From the NCBI GenBank assembly GCA_943736015.1, contig OX031057.1, positions 60,904,001 to 60,968,000 on the forward strand: a stretch of 64,000 bases of DNA. The letters are read 5' to 3'. The position numbers were made by a program, and so were the translations under genes. Origin of the DNA: Tridacna crocea (lineage: Eukaryota; Mollusca; Bivalvia; Cardiida; Cardiidae). The notes beneath the pieces were generated by a model that saw nothing but the letters and a program-made list of their open reading frames with translations, did no database searches and was not told the DNA's origin. Shown here piece by piece: positions 29,662 through 43,912 of this stretch (positions are counted from its first letter, which is position 1; each line of letters opens with the position of its first letter).

Positions 29662-32600
29662 GGGATTGTGACACCTACCCCTGTGGTCTATTTTTTACAG
29701 TGGACATTGAGGATAATAAAAACAATAAGCCTTAGTGGGGCAGTACCATCAGACACGATATTTTTTTTTTTCTTTTTTCATCTAAGCGGTAAAATCACAG
29801 ATAAAACGTAATTATTGACCGACCTCTCTGAAGCCCCTTTCCAGGGATTGTGACACCAACCAATACAGTTTTTTATTTACAGTGTATATCAGGCATAAAA
29901 AATATACTAAGCTTAATTGGGGCAGTACCACTAGACACGGGATTTTTTTCCTTTGTGTCTGCATTCATGAGGCAACAAGACATCTTTAACATACTTATTG
30001 ACCAGCCCCTTTAGGGCCCCTTTCATAGGATTGTGACACCTACTCTTATACCCCATTTGTTAGAGTGGATATCAGGGATAACAAATGCAATAAGATTGAA
30101 TGGGGCAGTACCACCAGACATAGGAATTTTTTTTTTATGTCTTTTTGTCATTGAGGCAAAATAGCAAATTTGATGTTATTATTGATTGACCCCACTTTGG
30201 CCCATTTATTGGGATTGTGACACCTACCCCTGTAGTCCATTATTTACAGTGGACATTAAGGATAATAAAAATAAGAAGCCTTAGTGGGGCAGTACCATCA
30301 GACACAATATTTTTTTTTCTTTTTCAATCCCAGTGGAAAAATCACAGATAAAACATAATTATTGAACTACCCCTCCAAAGCCCCTTTTAAGGGATTGTGA
30401 CACCAACCCATACAGATTTTTATTTACAGTGTATATCAGGGATAAAAAATATACTAAGCTTAATTGGGGCAGTACCACCAGATACAGGATTTGTTTTTCC
30501 TTTGTTTCTGCATTCATGAGGCAACAAGACAAATTTAACATACTTATTGACCAGCCCCTTCAGGGCCCCTTTACTGGGATTGTGACACCTACTCCTATAC
30601 CCTATTTTTTACAGTGCATATCAGGGATAACAAATGCAATAAAATTGAGTGGGGCAGTACCACCATACATAGGAAGTTTCTTATGTCTTTTTATCACTGA
30701 GGCAGTTTCTTATGTCTTTTTGTCATTGAGGCAAAATAGCAAATTTGATATTATTATAGATTGACCCCTCTTTGGCCCATTTAATGGGATTGTGACACCT
30801 ACCCCTGTAGTCCATTATGTAGAGTGGATAGTGAGGATGATAAAAACAATAAGCTCTAGTGGGGCAGTGCCATCAGACACAATAATTTTTTTTTTGTAAT
30901 CCCAGCGGTAAAATCACAGATAAAACATAATTATTGACCGACCCCTCTGAAGCCCCTTTTCAGGGATTGTGACACCAACCCATACAGGTTTTTATTTACA
31001 GTGTATATCAGGGATGAAAAATATACTAAGCATATTTGGGGCAGTACCACCAGACACAGAATTTTTTTTTCTTTGTTTCTGCATTCTTGAGGCAACAAGA
31101 CAAATTTGACATACTTATTGACCAGCCCCTTTAGGGCCCCTTCATTTGAATTGTGACACCTACTCCTATACCCCATTTTTTAGAGTGGATATCAGGGAAA
31201 ACAAGTGCAATAAGATTGAGTGGGGCAGTACCACCAAACATAGGAACTTTCTTATGTCTTTTTGTCATTGAGGCAAAATAGCAAATTTGATGTTATTATT
31301 GATTAACCCGTCTTTGGCCCATTTATTGGGATTGTGACACCTACCCCTGCAGTCCATCATTTACAGTGGACATTAAGAATAATAAAAATAATAAGCTTCA
31401 GTGGGGCAGTACCATCAGACACAATATTTTTTTTTCTTATTCAATCCCAGCGGTGAAATCACAGAAAAAACATAATTATTGACCGACCCCTCTGAAGCCC
31501 CTTTTAAGGGATTGTGACACCAACCAATACAGTTTTTTTTTTTACAGTGTATATCAGGGATGAAAAATATACTAAGCTTAATTGGGGCAGTACCACCAGA
31601 TACAGGATTTTTTTCCTTTGTTTCTGCATTTATAAGGCAACAAGGCAAATTTAACATACTTATTGACCAGCCCCTTTAGGGCCCCTTTATTGGGATTGTG
31701 GCACCTACTCTTATACCCCATTTTTTAGAGTGGATATCAGGGATAACAAATGCAATTAGGTTGAGTGGGGCAGTACCACCAGACATAGGAAGTTTCTTAT
31801 GTCTTTTTGTCACTGAGGCAAAATAGCAAATTTGATGTTATCATCGATTGACCCCTCTTTGGCCCATTTATTGGGATTGTGACACCTACCCCTGTAGTCC
31901 ATTTTTTACAGTGGACATTGAGGATAATAAAAACAATAAGCCTTAGTGGGGCAGTACCATAAGACACAATTTTTTTTTTCTTTTTCAATCCAAGTGGAAA
32001 AATCACAGATAAAACATAATTATTGACCGACCCCTCTAATACCCCTTTTTCTGGGATTGTGACACCAACCCATACAGTTTTTTTTTACAGTGTATATCAG
32101 GGATAAAAAATAAACTAAGCTTAATTGGGGCAGTACCACCAGATACAGGATTTTGTTTCCTTTGTTTCTGCATTCATGAGGCAACAAGACAAATTTAACA
32201 TGCTTATTGACCAGCCCCTTCAGGGCCCCTTTACTGGGATTGTGACACCTACTCCTATACCCTATTTTTTACAGTGCATATCAGGGATAACAAATGCAAT
32301 AAAATTGAGTGGGGCAGTACCACCATACATAGGAAGTTTCTTATGTCTTTTTATCACTGAGGCAAAATAGCAAATTTGATGTTATCATTGATTGACCCCT
32401 CTTTGGCTCATTTAATGGGATTGTGACACCTACCCCTGTAGTCCATTTTGTACAGTGGACATTTAGGATAATAAAGACAATAAGCTCTAGTGGGGCAGTA
32501 CCATAAAACACAATTTTTTTTTCTTTTTCAATCCAAGAGGTAAAATCCCAGATAAAACGTGATTATTAACCGACCCCTCTAAAGCCCCATTTCAGGGATT

Positions 32601-35600
32601 GTGACATCAACCCATACAGTTTTTTATAAACAGTGCATATCAGGGATAAAAAATATACTAAACTTAAATGGGGCAGTACCACCAGACACAGCATTTTTCC
32701 CCCTTTGTTTCTACATTCATGGGGCAACAAGACAAATTTAACATACTTATTGACCAGCCCCTTTAGAGCCTCTTCATTGGATTTGTGACACCTACTCCTT
32801 TACCCCATTTTTTAGAGTGGATATCAGGGATAACAAATCCAATAAGACTGAGTGGGGCAGTACCACCAGACATAGGAACTTTCTTATTTTTTTTTGTCAT
32901 TGAGGCAAAATAGCAAATTTGATGTTATTATTGATTGACCCCTCTTTGGCCCATTTATTGGGATTGTGACGCCTACCCCTGTAGTCCATTTTTTACAGTG
33001 GACATTGACGATAATAAAAATAATAGGCTTTTGTGGGGCAGTAACATCAGACACAATATTTTTTTTCTTTTACAATCCCAGCGATAAAATCACAAATAAA
33101 ATATAATTATTGACTGACCCCTTTAAAGCCCCTTTTAAGGGATTGTGACACCAACCCATACAGTTTTTTATGTACAGCGGATATCAGGGATAAAAAATAT
33201 ACTAAGCTTAATTGGGGCAGTACCACTAGACACAGTTTTTTTTCCCTTTGTTTCTGCATTCATGAGGCAACCAGACAAATTTAACATACCTATTGACCAT
33301 CCCCTTCAGGGCCCCTTCATTGGGATTGTGACACCTACTCTTATATCCCATTTTTTAGAGTGGATATCAGGGATAACAAATGCAATAAGATTGAGTGGGG
33401 CAGAACCACCAGACATAGGAATTTTCTTATGTCTTCTTGTCATTGAGGCAAAATAGCAAATTTGATATTAATATTGATTGACCCCTCTTTTGGCCCATTC
33501 ATTGGGATTGTGACGCCTACCCCTGTAGTCCATTTTTTACATTGGACATTTAGGATGATAAAGACAATAAGCCTTAGTGGGGCAGTACCATAAAACACAA
33601 TTTTTTTTCTTTTTCAATCCAAGAGGTAAAATCCCAGATAAAACATAATTATTGACCGACCCCTCTAAAGGTGCCTTTTAAGGGATTGTGACACCAACCC
33701 ATGCAGTTTTCTATTTACGGTTTATATCAGGGATAAAAAATATACTAAGCTTAATTGGGGCAGTACCACCAGATACAGATTTTTTCCCCTTGGTTTCTGC
33801 ATTCATGAGGCAACAAGACAAATTAAACATACTTTTTGACCAGCCCCTTTAGGGCCCCTTCATTGGGATTGTGACACCTACTCCTATACCCCATTTTTTA
33901 GAGTGGATATCAGGGATAACAAATGCAATAAGATTGAGTGGGGCAGTACCACCAGACATAGGAAGTTTCTTATGTCTTTTTGTCATTGAGGCAAAAATAG
34001 GAAATTTGATGTTATTATTGATTGACCCCTCTTTGGCCCATTTATTGGGATTGTGACAACTACCCCTGTAGTCTACTTTTTACAGTGGACATTGACAATA
34101 ATAAAAACAATAAGCCTTAGTGGGGCAGTACCATAAGACACAACATTTTTTTTCTTTTTCAATCCCAGCGTTAAAATCACAGATGAAACGTAATTATTGA
34201 CCGACCCCTCTAAAGCCCCTTTACAGGGATTGTGACACCAACCCATATAGTTTTTTATGTACAGTGGATATCAGGGATGAAAAATATACTAAGCTTAATT
34301 GGGGCAGTACCACCAGATACAGGATTTTTTTTCCTTTGTTTCTGCATTCATGAGGCATCAAGACAAATTTAACGTACTTATTGACCAGCCCCTTTAGGGC
34401 CCCTTCATTGGGATTGTGACACCTACTCCTATACCCCATTTTTTAGAGTGCATATCAGGGATAACAAAAGCAATAAGATTTAGTGGGGCAGTACCACCAG
34501 ATATAGGAATTTTCTTATGTCTTTTTGTCATTGAGGCAAAATAGCAAATTTGATATTATTATTGATTGACCCCTCTTTGGCCCATTTATTGGGATTGTGA
34601 CACTTACCCCTGTAGTCCATTTTTTACAGTGGACATTGAGGATAATAAAAATAATAGGCTTTTGTGGGGCAGTACCATCAGACAAAATTTTTTTTTCTTT
34701 TACAATCCCAGCGATAAAATCACAAAAAAAAAACATAATTATTGACTGACCCCTTTAAAGCCCCTTTTAAGGGATTGTGACACCAACCCATACAGTTTTT
34801 TATGTACAGTGGATATCAGGGATGAAAAATATACTAAGCTTAATTAGGGCAGTACCACCAGACACAGTTTTTTTTCCCCTTTGTTTCTGCATTCATGAGG
34901 CAACCAGACAAATTTAACATACTTATTGACCAGCCCCTTTTGGGCCCCTTTTTTGATATTGTGACACCTACTCTTATATCCCATTTTTTGGAGTGGATAT
35001 CAGGGATAACAAATCCAATAAGACTGAGTGGGGCAGTACCACCAGATATAGGAATTTTCTTATGTCTTTTTGTCATTGAGGCAAAATAGCAAATTTGATG
35101 TTATTATTGATTGACCCCTCTTTGGCCCATTTATTGGGATTGTGATACTTACCCCTGTAGTCCATTATTTACAGTGGACATTGAGGATAATAAAAATAAG
35201 AAGCCTTAGTGGGGCAGTACCATCAGACAAAAATTTTTTTTTTTTCTTTTACAATCCTAGCGATAAAATCACAAATAAAACATAATTATTGACCGACCCC
35301 TCTAAAGCCCCTTTTAAGGGATTGTGACACCAACCCATACAGTTTTTCATGTACAGTGGATATCAGGGATGAAAAATAAACTAAGCTTAATCGGGGCAGT
35401 ACCACCAGATACAGGATTTTTTTCCCTTTGTTTCTGCATTTATGAGGCAACAAGACAAATTTAACATACTTATTGACCAGCCCCTTAAGGGCCCCTTCAT
35501 TGGGATTGTGACACCTACTCAAACACCTCATTTTTTAGAGTGCATATCTGGGATAACAAAAGCAAAAAGATTGAGTGGGGCAGTACCACCAGACATAGGA

Positions 35601-38600
35601 ATTTTCTTCGGTCTTTTTGTCATTGAGGCAAAATAGCAAATTTGATATTATTATTGATTGACCCCTCTTTGGCCCATTTCTTGGGATTGTGACACTTACC
35701 CCTGTAGTCCATTGTTTACAGTGGACATTGAGGATAATAAAAACATTAAGCCTTAGTGGGGCAGTACCATCAGACACAATATCTTTTTTTCTTTTTCAAT
35801 CCAAGCGGAAACAATCGCAGATAAAACATAATTATTGACCAACCCCTCTGAAGCCCCTTTTAAGGGATTGTGACACCAACCCATAAAGATTTTTATTTAC
35901 AGTGTATATCAGGGATAAAAAATATATTAAGGGTAATTGGGGCTGTACCACCAGACACAGGATTTTTTCCCTTTGTTTCTGGATTTGTGTGGCAACAAGA
36001 CAAATTTAACATACTTATTGCCCAGCCCCTTCAGGGCCCCTTGATTGGGATTGTGACACCTACACCTATACCCCATTTTTTAAAGTGTGTATCAGGGATA
36101 ACAAATCCAATAAGACTGAGTGGGGCAGTACCACCAAACATAGGAATTTTCTTATGTCTTTTTGTCATTGAGGCAAAATAGTAAAATTTGATGTTATTAT
36201 TGATTGACCCCTTTTTGGCCCAATTATTGGGATTGTGACACCTACCCCTGTAGTCTATTATTAAAAGTGGGCATTGACGATAATATAAACAATAAGCCTT
36301 AGTGGGGCAGTACCATAAGACACAATATTTTTTTTTTCTTTTTCAGTCCCAGCTGTAAAATCACAGATGAAACGTAATTATTGACCGACCCCTCTAAAGC
36401 CTCTTTTAAGGGATTGTGACACCAACCCATACAGTTTTTTATTTACAGTGTATATCAGGGATGAAAAATATACTAAGCCTAATTGGGGCAGCACCACCAG
36501 ATACAGGATTTGTTTTTCCTTTGTTTCTGCATTCATGAGGCAACAAGACAAATTTAACGTACTTATTGACCAGCCCCTTCAGGGCCCCTTCATTGGGATT
36601 GTGACACCTACTCCTATACCCCATGTTTTAGAGTGGATATCAAGGATAACAAATGCAATAAGATTGAGTGGGGCAGTACCACCAGATATAGGAATTTTCT
36701 TATGTCTTTTTGTCATTGAGGCAAAAAAGCAAATTTGATGTTATTCTTGATTGACCCCTCTTTGGCCCATTTCTTGGGATTGTGACACCTACCCCTGTAG
36801 TCCATTGTTTACAGTGGACATTGAGGATAATAAAAACAATAACCCTTAGTTGGGCACTACCATAAGATACAATATTTTTTTTTTCTTTTTCAATCCCAGC
36901 AGAAAAAATCGCAGATAAAACATAATATTTGACCAACCCCTCTGAAGCCCCTTTTAAAGATTTTTATTTACAGTGTTAATCAGAGATGAAAAATATACTA
37001 AGCGTAATTGGGGCAGTACCACCAGATACAGGATTTTTTTCCCTTTGTTTCTGCATTCATGAGGCAACTAGACAAATTTAACATACTTATTGACCAGCCC
37101 CTTTAGGGCCCCTTCATTGGGATTGTGACATCTACTCCTACACCCCATTTTTTGCAGTGGATATCAGGGATAGCAAATGCATTAAGAATGAGTGGGGCAG
37201 TACCTGAGTACCACCAGACACAGGATTTTTCTTATGTCTTTTTGTCATTGAGGCAAAAATAGCATGTTTGATGTTATTGTTCATTGATCCCTCTTTTGCC
37301 CTTTTATTGGGATTGTGACACCTACCCCTGTAGTCCATTATTAACAGTGGACATTGAGGATAATAAAAACAATAAGCCTTAGTGGGGCACAGTACCATAA
37401 GACACAATTTTTTTTTTCTTTTTCAATCCCAGAGGTAAAATCACAGAAAAAACGTCATTATTGACCGACCCCTCTGAAGCCCCTTTCCAGGGATTGTGAC
37501 ACCAACCAATACAGTTTTTTATTTACAGTGTATATCAGGCATAAAGATATACTAAGCTTGATTGGGGCAGTACCACCAGATATAGGATTTTTTTTTTCCT
37601 TTGTTTCTGCATTCATGAGGCAACAAGACAAATTTAACGTACTTATTGACCAGCCCTGTAGTACCACCTGATTGGGATTGTGACACCTCCTCCTATACCC
37701 CATTTTTTAGAGTGGATATCAGGGATAACAAATGCAATGTATCTTTTTGTCACTGAGGCAAAAATAGCAGGTTTGATGTTATTATTGATTGACCCCTCTT
37801 TGGCCCATTTAAATGGATTGTGACACCTACCACTGTTGTCCATTATGTACAGTTGATAGTGAGGATGATAAAAACAATAAGCTTTTGTGGGGCGGTACCA
37901 TTAGACACAATTTTTTTTTTCTTTTTTTAATCCCAGTGGTAAAATCACAACGTAATTATTGACCAACCCTTTTAAAGCCCCTTTTAAGGGATTGTGACAC
38001 CAACCCATACAATTTTTTATTTACAGTGTATATCAGGGATAAAAAATATACTAAGCTTAATTGGGGCAGTACTACCAGATACAGGATTTTTTTCCCCTTT
38101 GTTTCTGCATTCATGAGGCAACTAAACAAAATTTACATACTTATTGACCAACCCCTTCAGGGCCCCTTCATTGGGATTGTGACACCTACTCCTATACCCC
38201 ATTTATTAGAGTGGGTATCAGGGATAACAAATGCAATAAGATTGAGTGGGGCAGTACCACCAGACATAGGAATTTTCTTATGTCTTTTTGTCATTGAAGC
38301 AAAATAGCAAATTTGATGTTATTATTGGTTGACCCCTCTTTGGCCCATTTATTGGGATTGTGACACCTACCCCTGTAGTCTATTATTTACAGTGGACATT
38401 TAGGATAATAAAAACAATAAGCCTTAGTGGGGCAGTACCATAAGACACAATATTTCTTTTTTCTTTTTCAATCCCAGCCGTAAAATCACAGATGAAAAGT
38501 TATTATTGACCGACCCCTCTGAAGCCCCTTAACATGGATTGTGACACCAACCCATACAGTCTTTTATTTACAGTGTTCATCAGGGATAAAAAATATACTA

Positions 38601-41080
38601 AGCTTAATTGGGGCAGTACCACCAGATACAGGATTTGTTTTTCCTTTGTTTCTGCATTTATGAGGCAACAAGACAAATTTAACATACTTATTCACCAGCC
38701 CCTTTAGGGCCCCTTTATTTGAATTGTGACACCTACTCCTATACCCCATTTTTTAGAGTGCATATCAGGGATAACAAAAGCAATAAGATTGAGTGGGGCA
38801 GTACCACCAAACATAGGAATTTTCTTATGCCTTTTTGTCATTGAGGCAAAATAGCAAATTTGATGTTATTATTGATTGACCCTTCTTTGGCCCATTTCTT
38901 GAGATTGTGACACCTACCCCTATAGTCCATTGTTTACAGTGGATACTGAGGATAATAAAAACAATAAGCCTTAGTGGGGCAGTACCATCAGACACAATAT
39001 CTTATTTTCTTTTTCAATCCAAGCGGAAAAAATCGCAGAAAAAACATAATTATTGACCAACCCCTCTGAAGCCCCTTTTAAGGGATTGTGACACCAACCC
39101 ATTAAAATTTTTAATTACAGTGTATATCAGGGATAAAAAATATACTAAGGGTAATTGTGGCAGTACCACCAGACACAGGATTTTTTTTCCCTTTGTTTCT
39201 GCATTCATGAGGCAACAACACAAATTTAACATACTTATTGACCAACCCCTTCAGGGCCCCTTCATTGGGATTGTGACACCTACTCCTATACCCCATTTTT
39301 TAGAGTGGGTATCAGGGATAACAAATGCAATGAGACTGAGTGGGGCATACCACCAAACATAGGAATTTTCTCATGTCTTTTTGTCATTGAGGCAAAATAG
39401 CAAATTTGATGTTATTATTGATTGACCCCTTTTTGGCCCATTTATTGGGATTGTGACACCTACCCCTGTAGTCTATTATTAAAAGAGGGCATTGACGATA
39501 ATATAAACAATAAGCCTTAGTGGGGCAGTACCATAAGACACAATATTTTTTTTCTTTTTCAATCGCAGCGGTAAACTCACAGATGAAACGTAATTATTGA
39601 CCGACCCCTCTAAAGCCTCTTTTAAGGGATTGTGACACCAACCCATACAGTTTTTTATGAACAGTGGATATCAGGGATAAAAAATATACCAAACTTAATT
39701 AGGGCAGTACCACCAGATACAGGATTTGTTTTTCCTTTGTTTCTGCATTCATGAGGCAACAAGACAAATTTAACGTACTTATTGACCAGACCCTACAGGG
39801 CCCCTTCATTGGGATTGTGACACCTACTCCTGTACCCCATGTTTTAGAGTGCATATCAGGGATAACAAATGCAATAAGATTGAGTGGGGCAGTACCACCA
39901 GATATAGGAATTTTCTTATGTCTTTTTGTCATTGAGGCAAAATAGCAAATTTGATGTTATTATTGATTGACCCCTCTTTGGCCCATTTCTTGGGATTGTG
40001 ACACCTACCCCTGTAGTCTGTTATTTACAGTGGACATTGACGATAATAAAAACAATAAGCCTTAGTGGGGTAGTACCATAAGACACAATTTTTTTTTTCT
40101 TTTTCAATCCCAGCGGTAAACTCACAGATGAAACGTAATTATTGACCGACCCCTCTAAAGCCCCTTTACAGGGATTGTGACACCAACCCATACAGTTTTT
40201 TATTTACAGTGGATATCAGGGATAAAAAATATACTAAGCTTATTTGGGGCAGTACCACCAGACACAGGATTTTTTCCCCTTAGTTTCCGCATTCATAAGG
40301 CAACAAGACAAATTGAACATACTTATTGACTAGCCCCTTTACGACCTATTCATTGGGATTGTGACACCTTTTCCTATAAATCATTTTTTTGAGTGGATAT
40401 TAGGGAAAACAAATGCAATAAGATTAAGTGGGGCAGTACCACTAGACTCAGGAATTTTCTTCGGTCTTTTTGTCATTGAGGCAAAATAGCAAATTTGATG
40501 TTATTATTGATTGACCCCTCTTTGGCCCATTTATTGGGATTGTGACACCTACCCCTATAGTTTATTATTTATAGTAGATATTGAGGATAATAAAAACAAA
40601 AAGCTTCAGTGGGGCAGTACCATAAGACACAATTTTTTTTTTCTTTTTCAATCCCAGCGGTAAAATCACAGATGAAACATAATTATTGACCAACCCCTCT
40701 TAAGCCTCTTTTAAGGGATTGTGACACCAACCCATACAGTTTTTTATGAACAGTGGATATCAGAGATAAAAAATATACTAAGCTTAATTGGGGCTGTACC
40801 ACCAGACACAGAATATTTTTTCCTTTGTTGCTGCATTCCTCAGGCAACAAGACAAATTTAACGTACTAATTGACCAGCCCCTTTGGGGCCCCTTTATTCG
40901 GATTGTGACACCTACTCCTATACCCAATTATTTACAGGAGATATCAAGCATAACACTTGCAATAAGACTGAGTGGGGCAGTACCACAAAGCACAGAACTT
41001 TTCTTACATCTGTTTGTCATTGAGACAAAAGTAACTAATTTGATGTTATTATTGATGGACCCCTCTTTGGACCATTTATT
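29662..41080 (+). repeat. Higher-order satellite core: ~21 x ~545 bp, each of three ~181-bp monomers
   Basis: Monomer type 1 carries CCCCTGTAGTCCATT and GGACATTGAGGATAATAAAA. Type 2 carries CCAACCCATACAG and GTATATCAGGGATAAAAAAT. Type 3 carries CTCCTATACCCCATTTTTTA and GATAACAAATGCAATAAGA. The order 1-2-3 repeats. Type-1 starts fall at 29662, 30211, 30786, 31328, 31873, 32417, 32960, 33504, 34047, 34591, 35136, 35683, 36229, 36776, 37309, 37814, 38354, 38901, 39447, 39992, 40536 and 41081. Exceptions to the ~545 spacing are a 575-bp block with a local duplication near 30690 and a 505-bp block near 37700. Every monomer shares GGGATTGTGACACC, GTGGGGCAGTACCA and a poly-T tract. Confidence 0.95.
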
Positions 41081-42775
41081 GGGATTGTGACACCTACCCC
41101 TGTAGTCCACTATTTACAGTGGATAGTGAGGATAATAAAAACAATAAGCTTTAGTGGGGCAGTACCATCAGACACAACATTTTTTTCCTTCTTTACTGCA
41201 TTCCTGAGGCTACAACACAAATTTAACATACTTATTGACCTGCCCCTCTTGGACCCCTTCATTGTGTCAACCGCCCCTATTATCCATTATTTTCAGTGGA
41301 TATCAAGGATAATAAAAGCAATAAGATTGGGTGGGGCAGTACCACCAGACACAGGATTTTTCTTAAATTTCCAATATACTTCAGGAAAAAATAACAAATT
41401 TGATGCTGTTAATGAGGAAACCCTCTTGGGCCAATTTATTGGGATTGTGACACCTACCCCATTTGTGCATTGTGTACAGTGGATATTGGAGATTATAAAA
41501 GCAATAACCTTCAGTGGGGCTGTGCCACCAGACACATTCTTTTTTTCTTCTCTTTTTATCCATAAGATAAAATCACAAATAAATGGTAATTATTGACAAT
41601 CCCTTCTGCAGTCCCTTTTAAGGGATTGTGACACCTACCTTAACAGCTTTTAATTTACAATGCATATCAGGGATAATAAAAATAATGAGCTGCAGTGGAG
41701 CAGTACCACCAGACACAATTTTTTTTAAGTTTCTTTTTCTGAAGGAATTATTAGACATTCAACATAAACATTTGCCGACCCCTCTGGAGCCCCTTTATTG
41801 AGATTTGTGGCACCTACCACTAAAGCTAATTATATACAGTACCTATTAATGATTATCAAAACAGTAAGCATCATTGGGGCAGTACCACAAGACACACAAA
41901 ATTTCTTCTTGACCTATCCCTTAGGGACCCAATTTATTGGGATTGTGACATCTATCTTTGAAGCCTCTTAATTGCAGTAGATATCAAAGGTAATAAAAAC
42001 AGTAAGTTTTATTTGGGAAGTACCACCAGACACATGAATTTGTTTTGTTTTCTATCCCTGTGGAAATTTGCAAATACATGTAAAGCGTTATCATTCACCT
42101 AACCCTATTGAGCCCCTTTACTGGGATTGTGACTCCTAACCCTATGGCTTATTATATACAGTAGATATTAGTGATAATCAAAACAGTAAGTTTTTGTGGG
42201 GCAGTATCACAAGCACACAGACTTCGGTTTTTCAAAGTCTGGGAAAAAGTCACAAATATGACCTTATTATTTATACTGACCCCTCAGGAACCCAAGCATT
42301 GGGATTGTTACACCTACCCCAAGCCCATTACTTACATCATAGAAACAAGAAGCTTTGAACAGTGGGGAAGTACCACCAGATACATACTTTTTTTTCTCTT
42401 TTGTTCTGTTTGTTTTTTTCCCAAAATTTCAAATATGACATTATTGTTGAACTTCTCTTAAGGCCCATTCATTGGGCAGTCACACATCCCCTTTAGGCCA
42501 TTATTTACAGTGGGTATCAGAGATAATATACAATGTGCTTTAATGCAGCAATCCCACCAGACCACACTGGATGTTTTTTTCATGTATAAGGCAAAAGTAG
42601 AAATACATGTATGACACAATTATTGCTCAACCTTTTTTGAGGCCCTTTATTTAGGTTGTGACACCTAACCCTATAGAATAATTTTTAATATGCATATCAG
42701 GGGCAAAAACAGTGAACTGTACTGGGGCAGTACCAGTGTTCACAGGAATAATTTTGTCTTTTAACCTCTGAGGCA
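41081..42775 (+). repeat. Right edge of the satellite array: diverged monomers without 1-2-3 order
   Basis: About nine monomers, still with GGGATTGTGACxCCTA and GGGGCAGTACCAC anchors but increasingly different, with variable lengths (about 150-185 bp). Confidence 0.85.
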
Positions 42776-42834
42776 ATATTACCTTTATTAAAATTTGTGG
42801 TCAGTAGCAAAGAAACATTGTCTTTCCGGGTCTG

Positions 42835-43220
42835 TACATACAAAGGTAGTTGGGAATCCAGGCATGCATGCAAACAAGCAGGCAGGCAGGAAAGCAGATC
42901 AGTGAGTTATAGGTTAGTTAGTTGGTATGTAGGTAGGTTTGCCTATAGGTAGTAGACAGATTGGTAGAAAGGTAGGTTGGTTGGTAGGTTGTTGGATAGG
43001 TATGTAGGCCTAGGTTGGTCATTTGATAGGTAAGTAGGTTGTTGGTTGGTATATCAGTTGATAGGTCATACATGTAGATAGGTAGGTAGGTAGGTTGTGT
43101 GATATGTATATCAGTAGGTTTGTCGGAAGATAGGTTGATCGGGTGACAGATAGATAGGTTGGTACATGTAGGTAGGTTTTAGGTTGAGAGTTAACAGGTA
43201 AATAGGTTGTCAATTTCTTG
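42835..43220. repeat. (GTAGGTAGGTTG)-like simple repeat
   Basis: ~380 bp of imperfect TAGG/GGTTGGTA units interrupting the decayed satellite monomers. Confidence 0.85.
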
Positions 43221-43284
43221 GCCTTTTGGAAGGTCTTTAGTTAGTTGTTTTTTTCCCCCCCATTTTATTGATTGAAACAACCTG

Positions 43285-43690
43285 TCCAGGGCACTCAATG
43301 TATTCTGTGACATCTATCCTAATGCCCAATTTTCATAGAATAGGTGTTATGATAGGTAGATCTATTACAAATGATGGGTCAATGTCTCAAGTCATCAATG
43401 TTTGCTCTTTCAAAGGAGTTACATTAATCTACAAATTATAGGCCTGCATTTAACCAACCCTCTGGAACCTCCTATTTATGCTCATTACAAACACTATCAA
43501 TGGTGCAATACCTCATGTTAATAATTTAGCAGATTTACAATGAAATGACTCAGGTTGAGACCATTGATGGGGATTGTGACCCCTACCCTTGTAGCCTAGT
43601 TTGTAAAGTAGGTATCCTGCAGAATTGTGCTAATAACCTTTGGTGGGACAGTGCCTACAATTATAGTAGATTCTTCTTTTTTTTCTTTTG
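43285..43690 (+). repeat. Outlying decayed satellite monomers
   Basis: 'TTCTGTGACATCTATCCTAATGCCC' (about 43300) and 'GGGGATTGTGACCCCTACCC' with 'GGTGGGACAGTGCC' (about 43570-43655) are the last recognisable monomers. Confidence 0.65.
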
Positions 43691-43705
43691 TGCAAAATAA
43701 CAATC

Positions 43706-43912
43706 AGCCCTTTACCACCTTACAAAATTTTAGACTAATCCATATTGAAAGCATCTGAAGAGGAGAAACTTTGACTTAAATGCTGAGATTTGTTTTTGAA
43801 TAAGTAGAAAACATTGTGTGAATGATGGTTACTAGCATTTTCTCCTTTTCACACATTGTTTTCCTCTTTTCTTCATTAAGTTAAGACTTGGGATTGTGTG
43901 ATAAAGGGTTAA
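43706..43912 (-). mobile_element. TTAA palindromic MITE
   Basis: The right TTAA is at 43909-43912; the left end is decayed (CAGCCCTTTACCACCTTAC). The hairpin is shortened in the left arm. Confidence 0.78.

Noticed and set aside
29662-41080. CRISPR-like repeat array
   Set aside because: Units are ~181 bp without short repeats and unique spacers, and the window is eukaryotic.
29486-41596. Many similar ORFs of 60-170 codons on both strands of the satellite (e.g. 41087-41596), with repeated VTPTP...ISGIT...SGAVPPD-like translations
   Set aside because: They are copies of the tandem monomer. The ~181-bp period is not a multiple of 3, stops recur in most units, and reverse-strand ORFs are just as common. 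Not a repeat protein.
43019-43213. Tyr/Thr/Leu-rich 64-codon ORF
   Set aside because: Translation of the TAGG/GGTTGG simple repeat.
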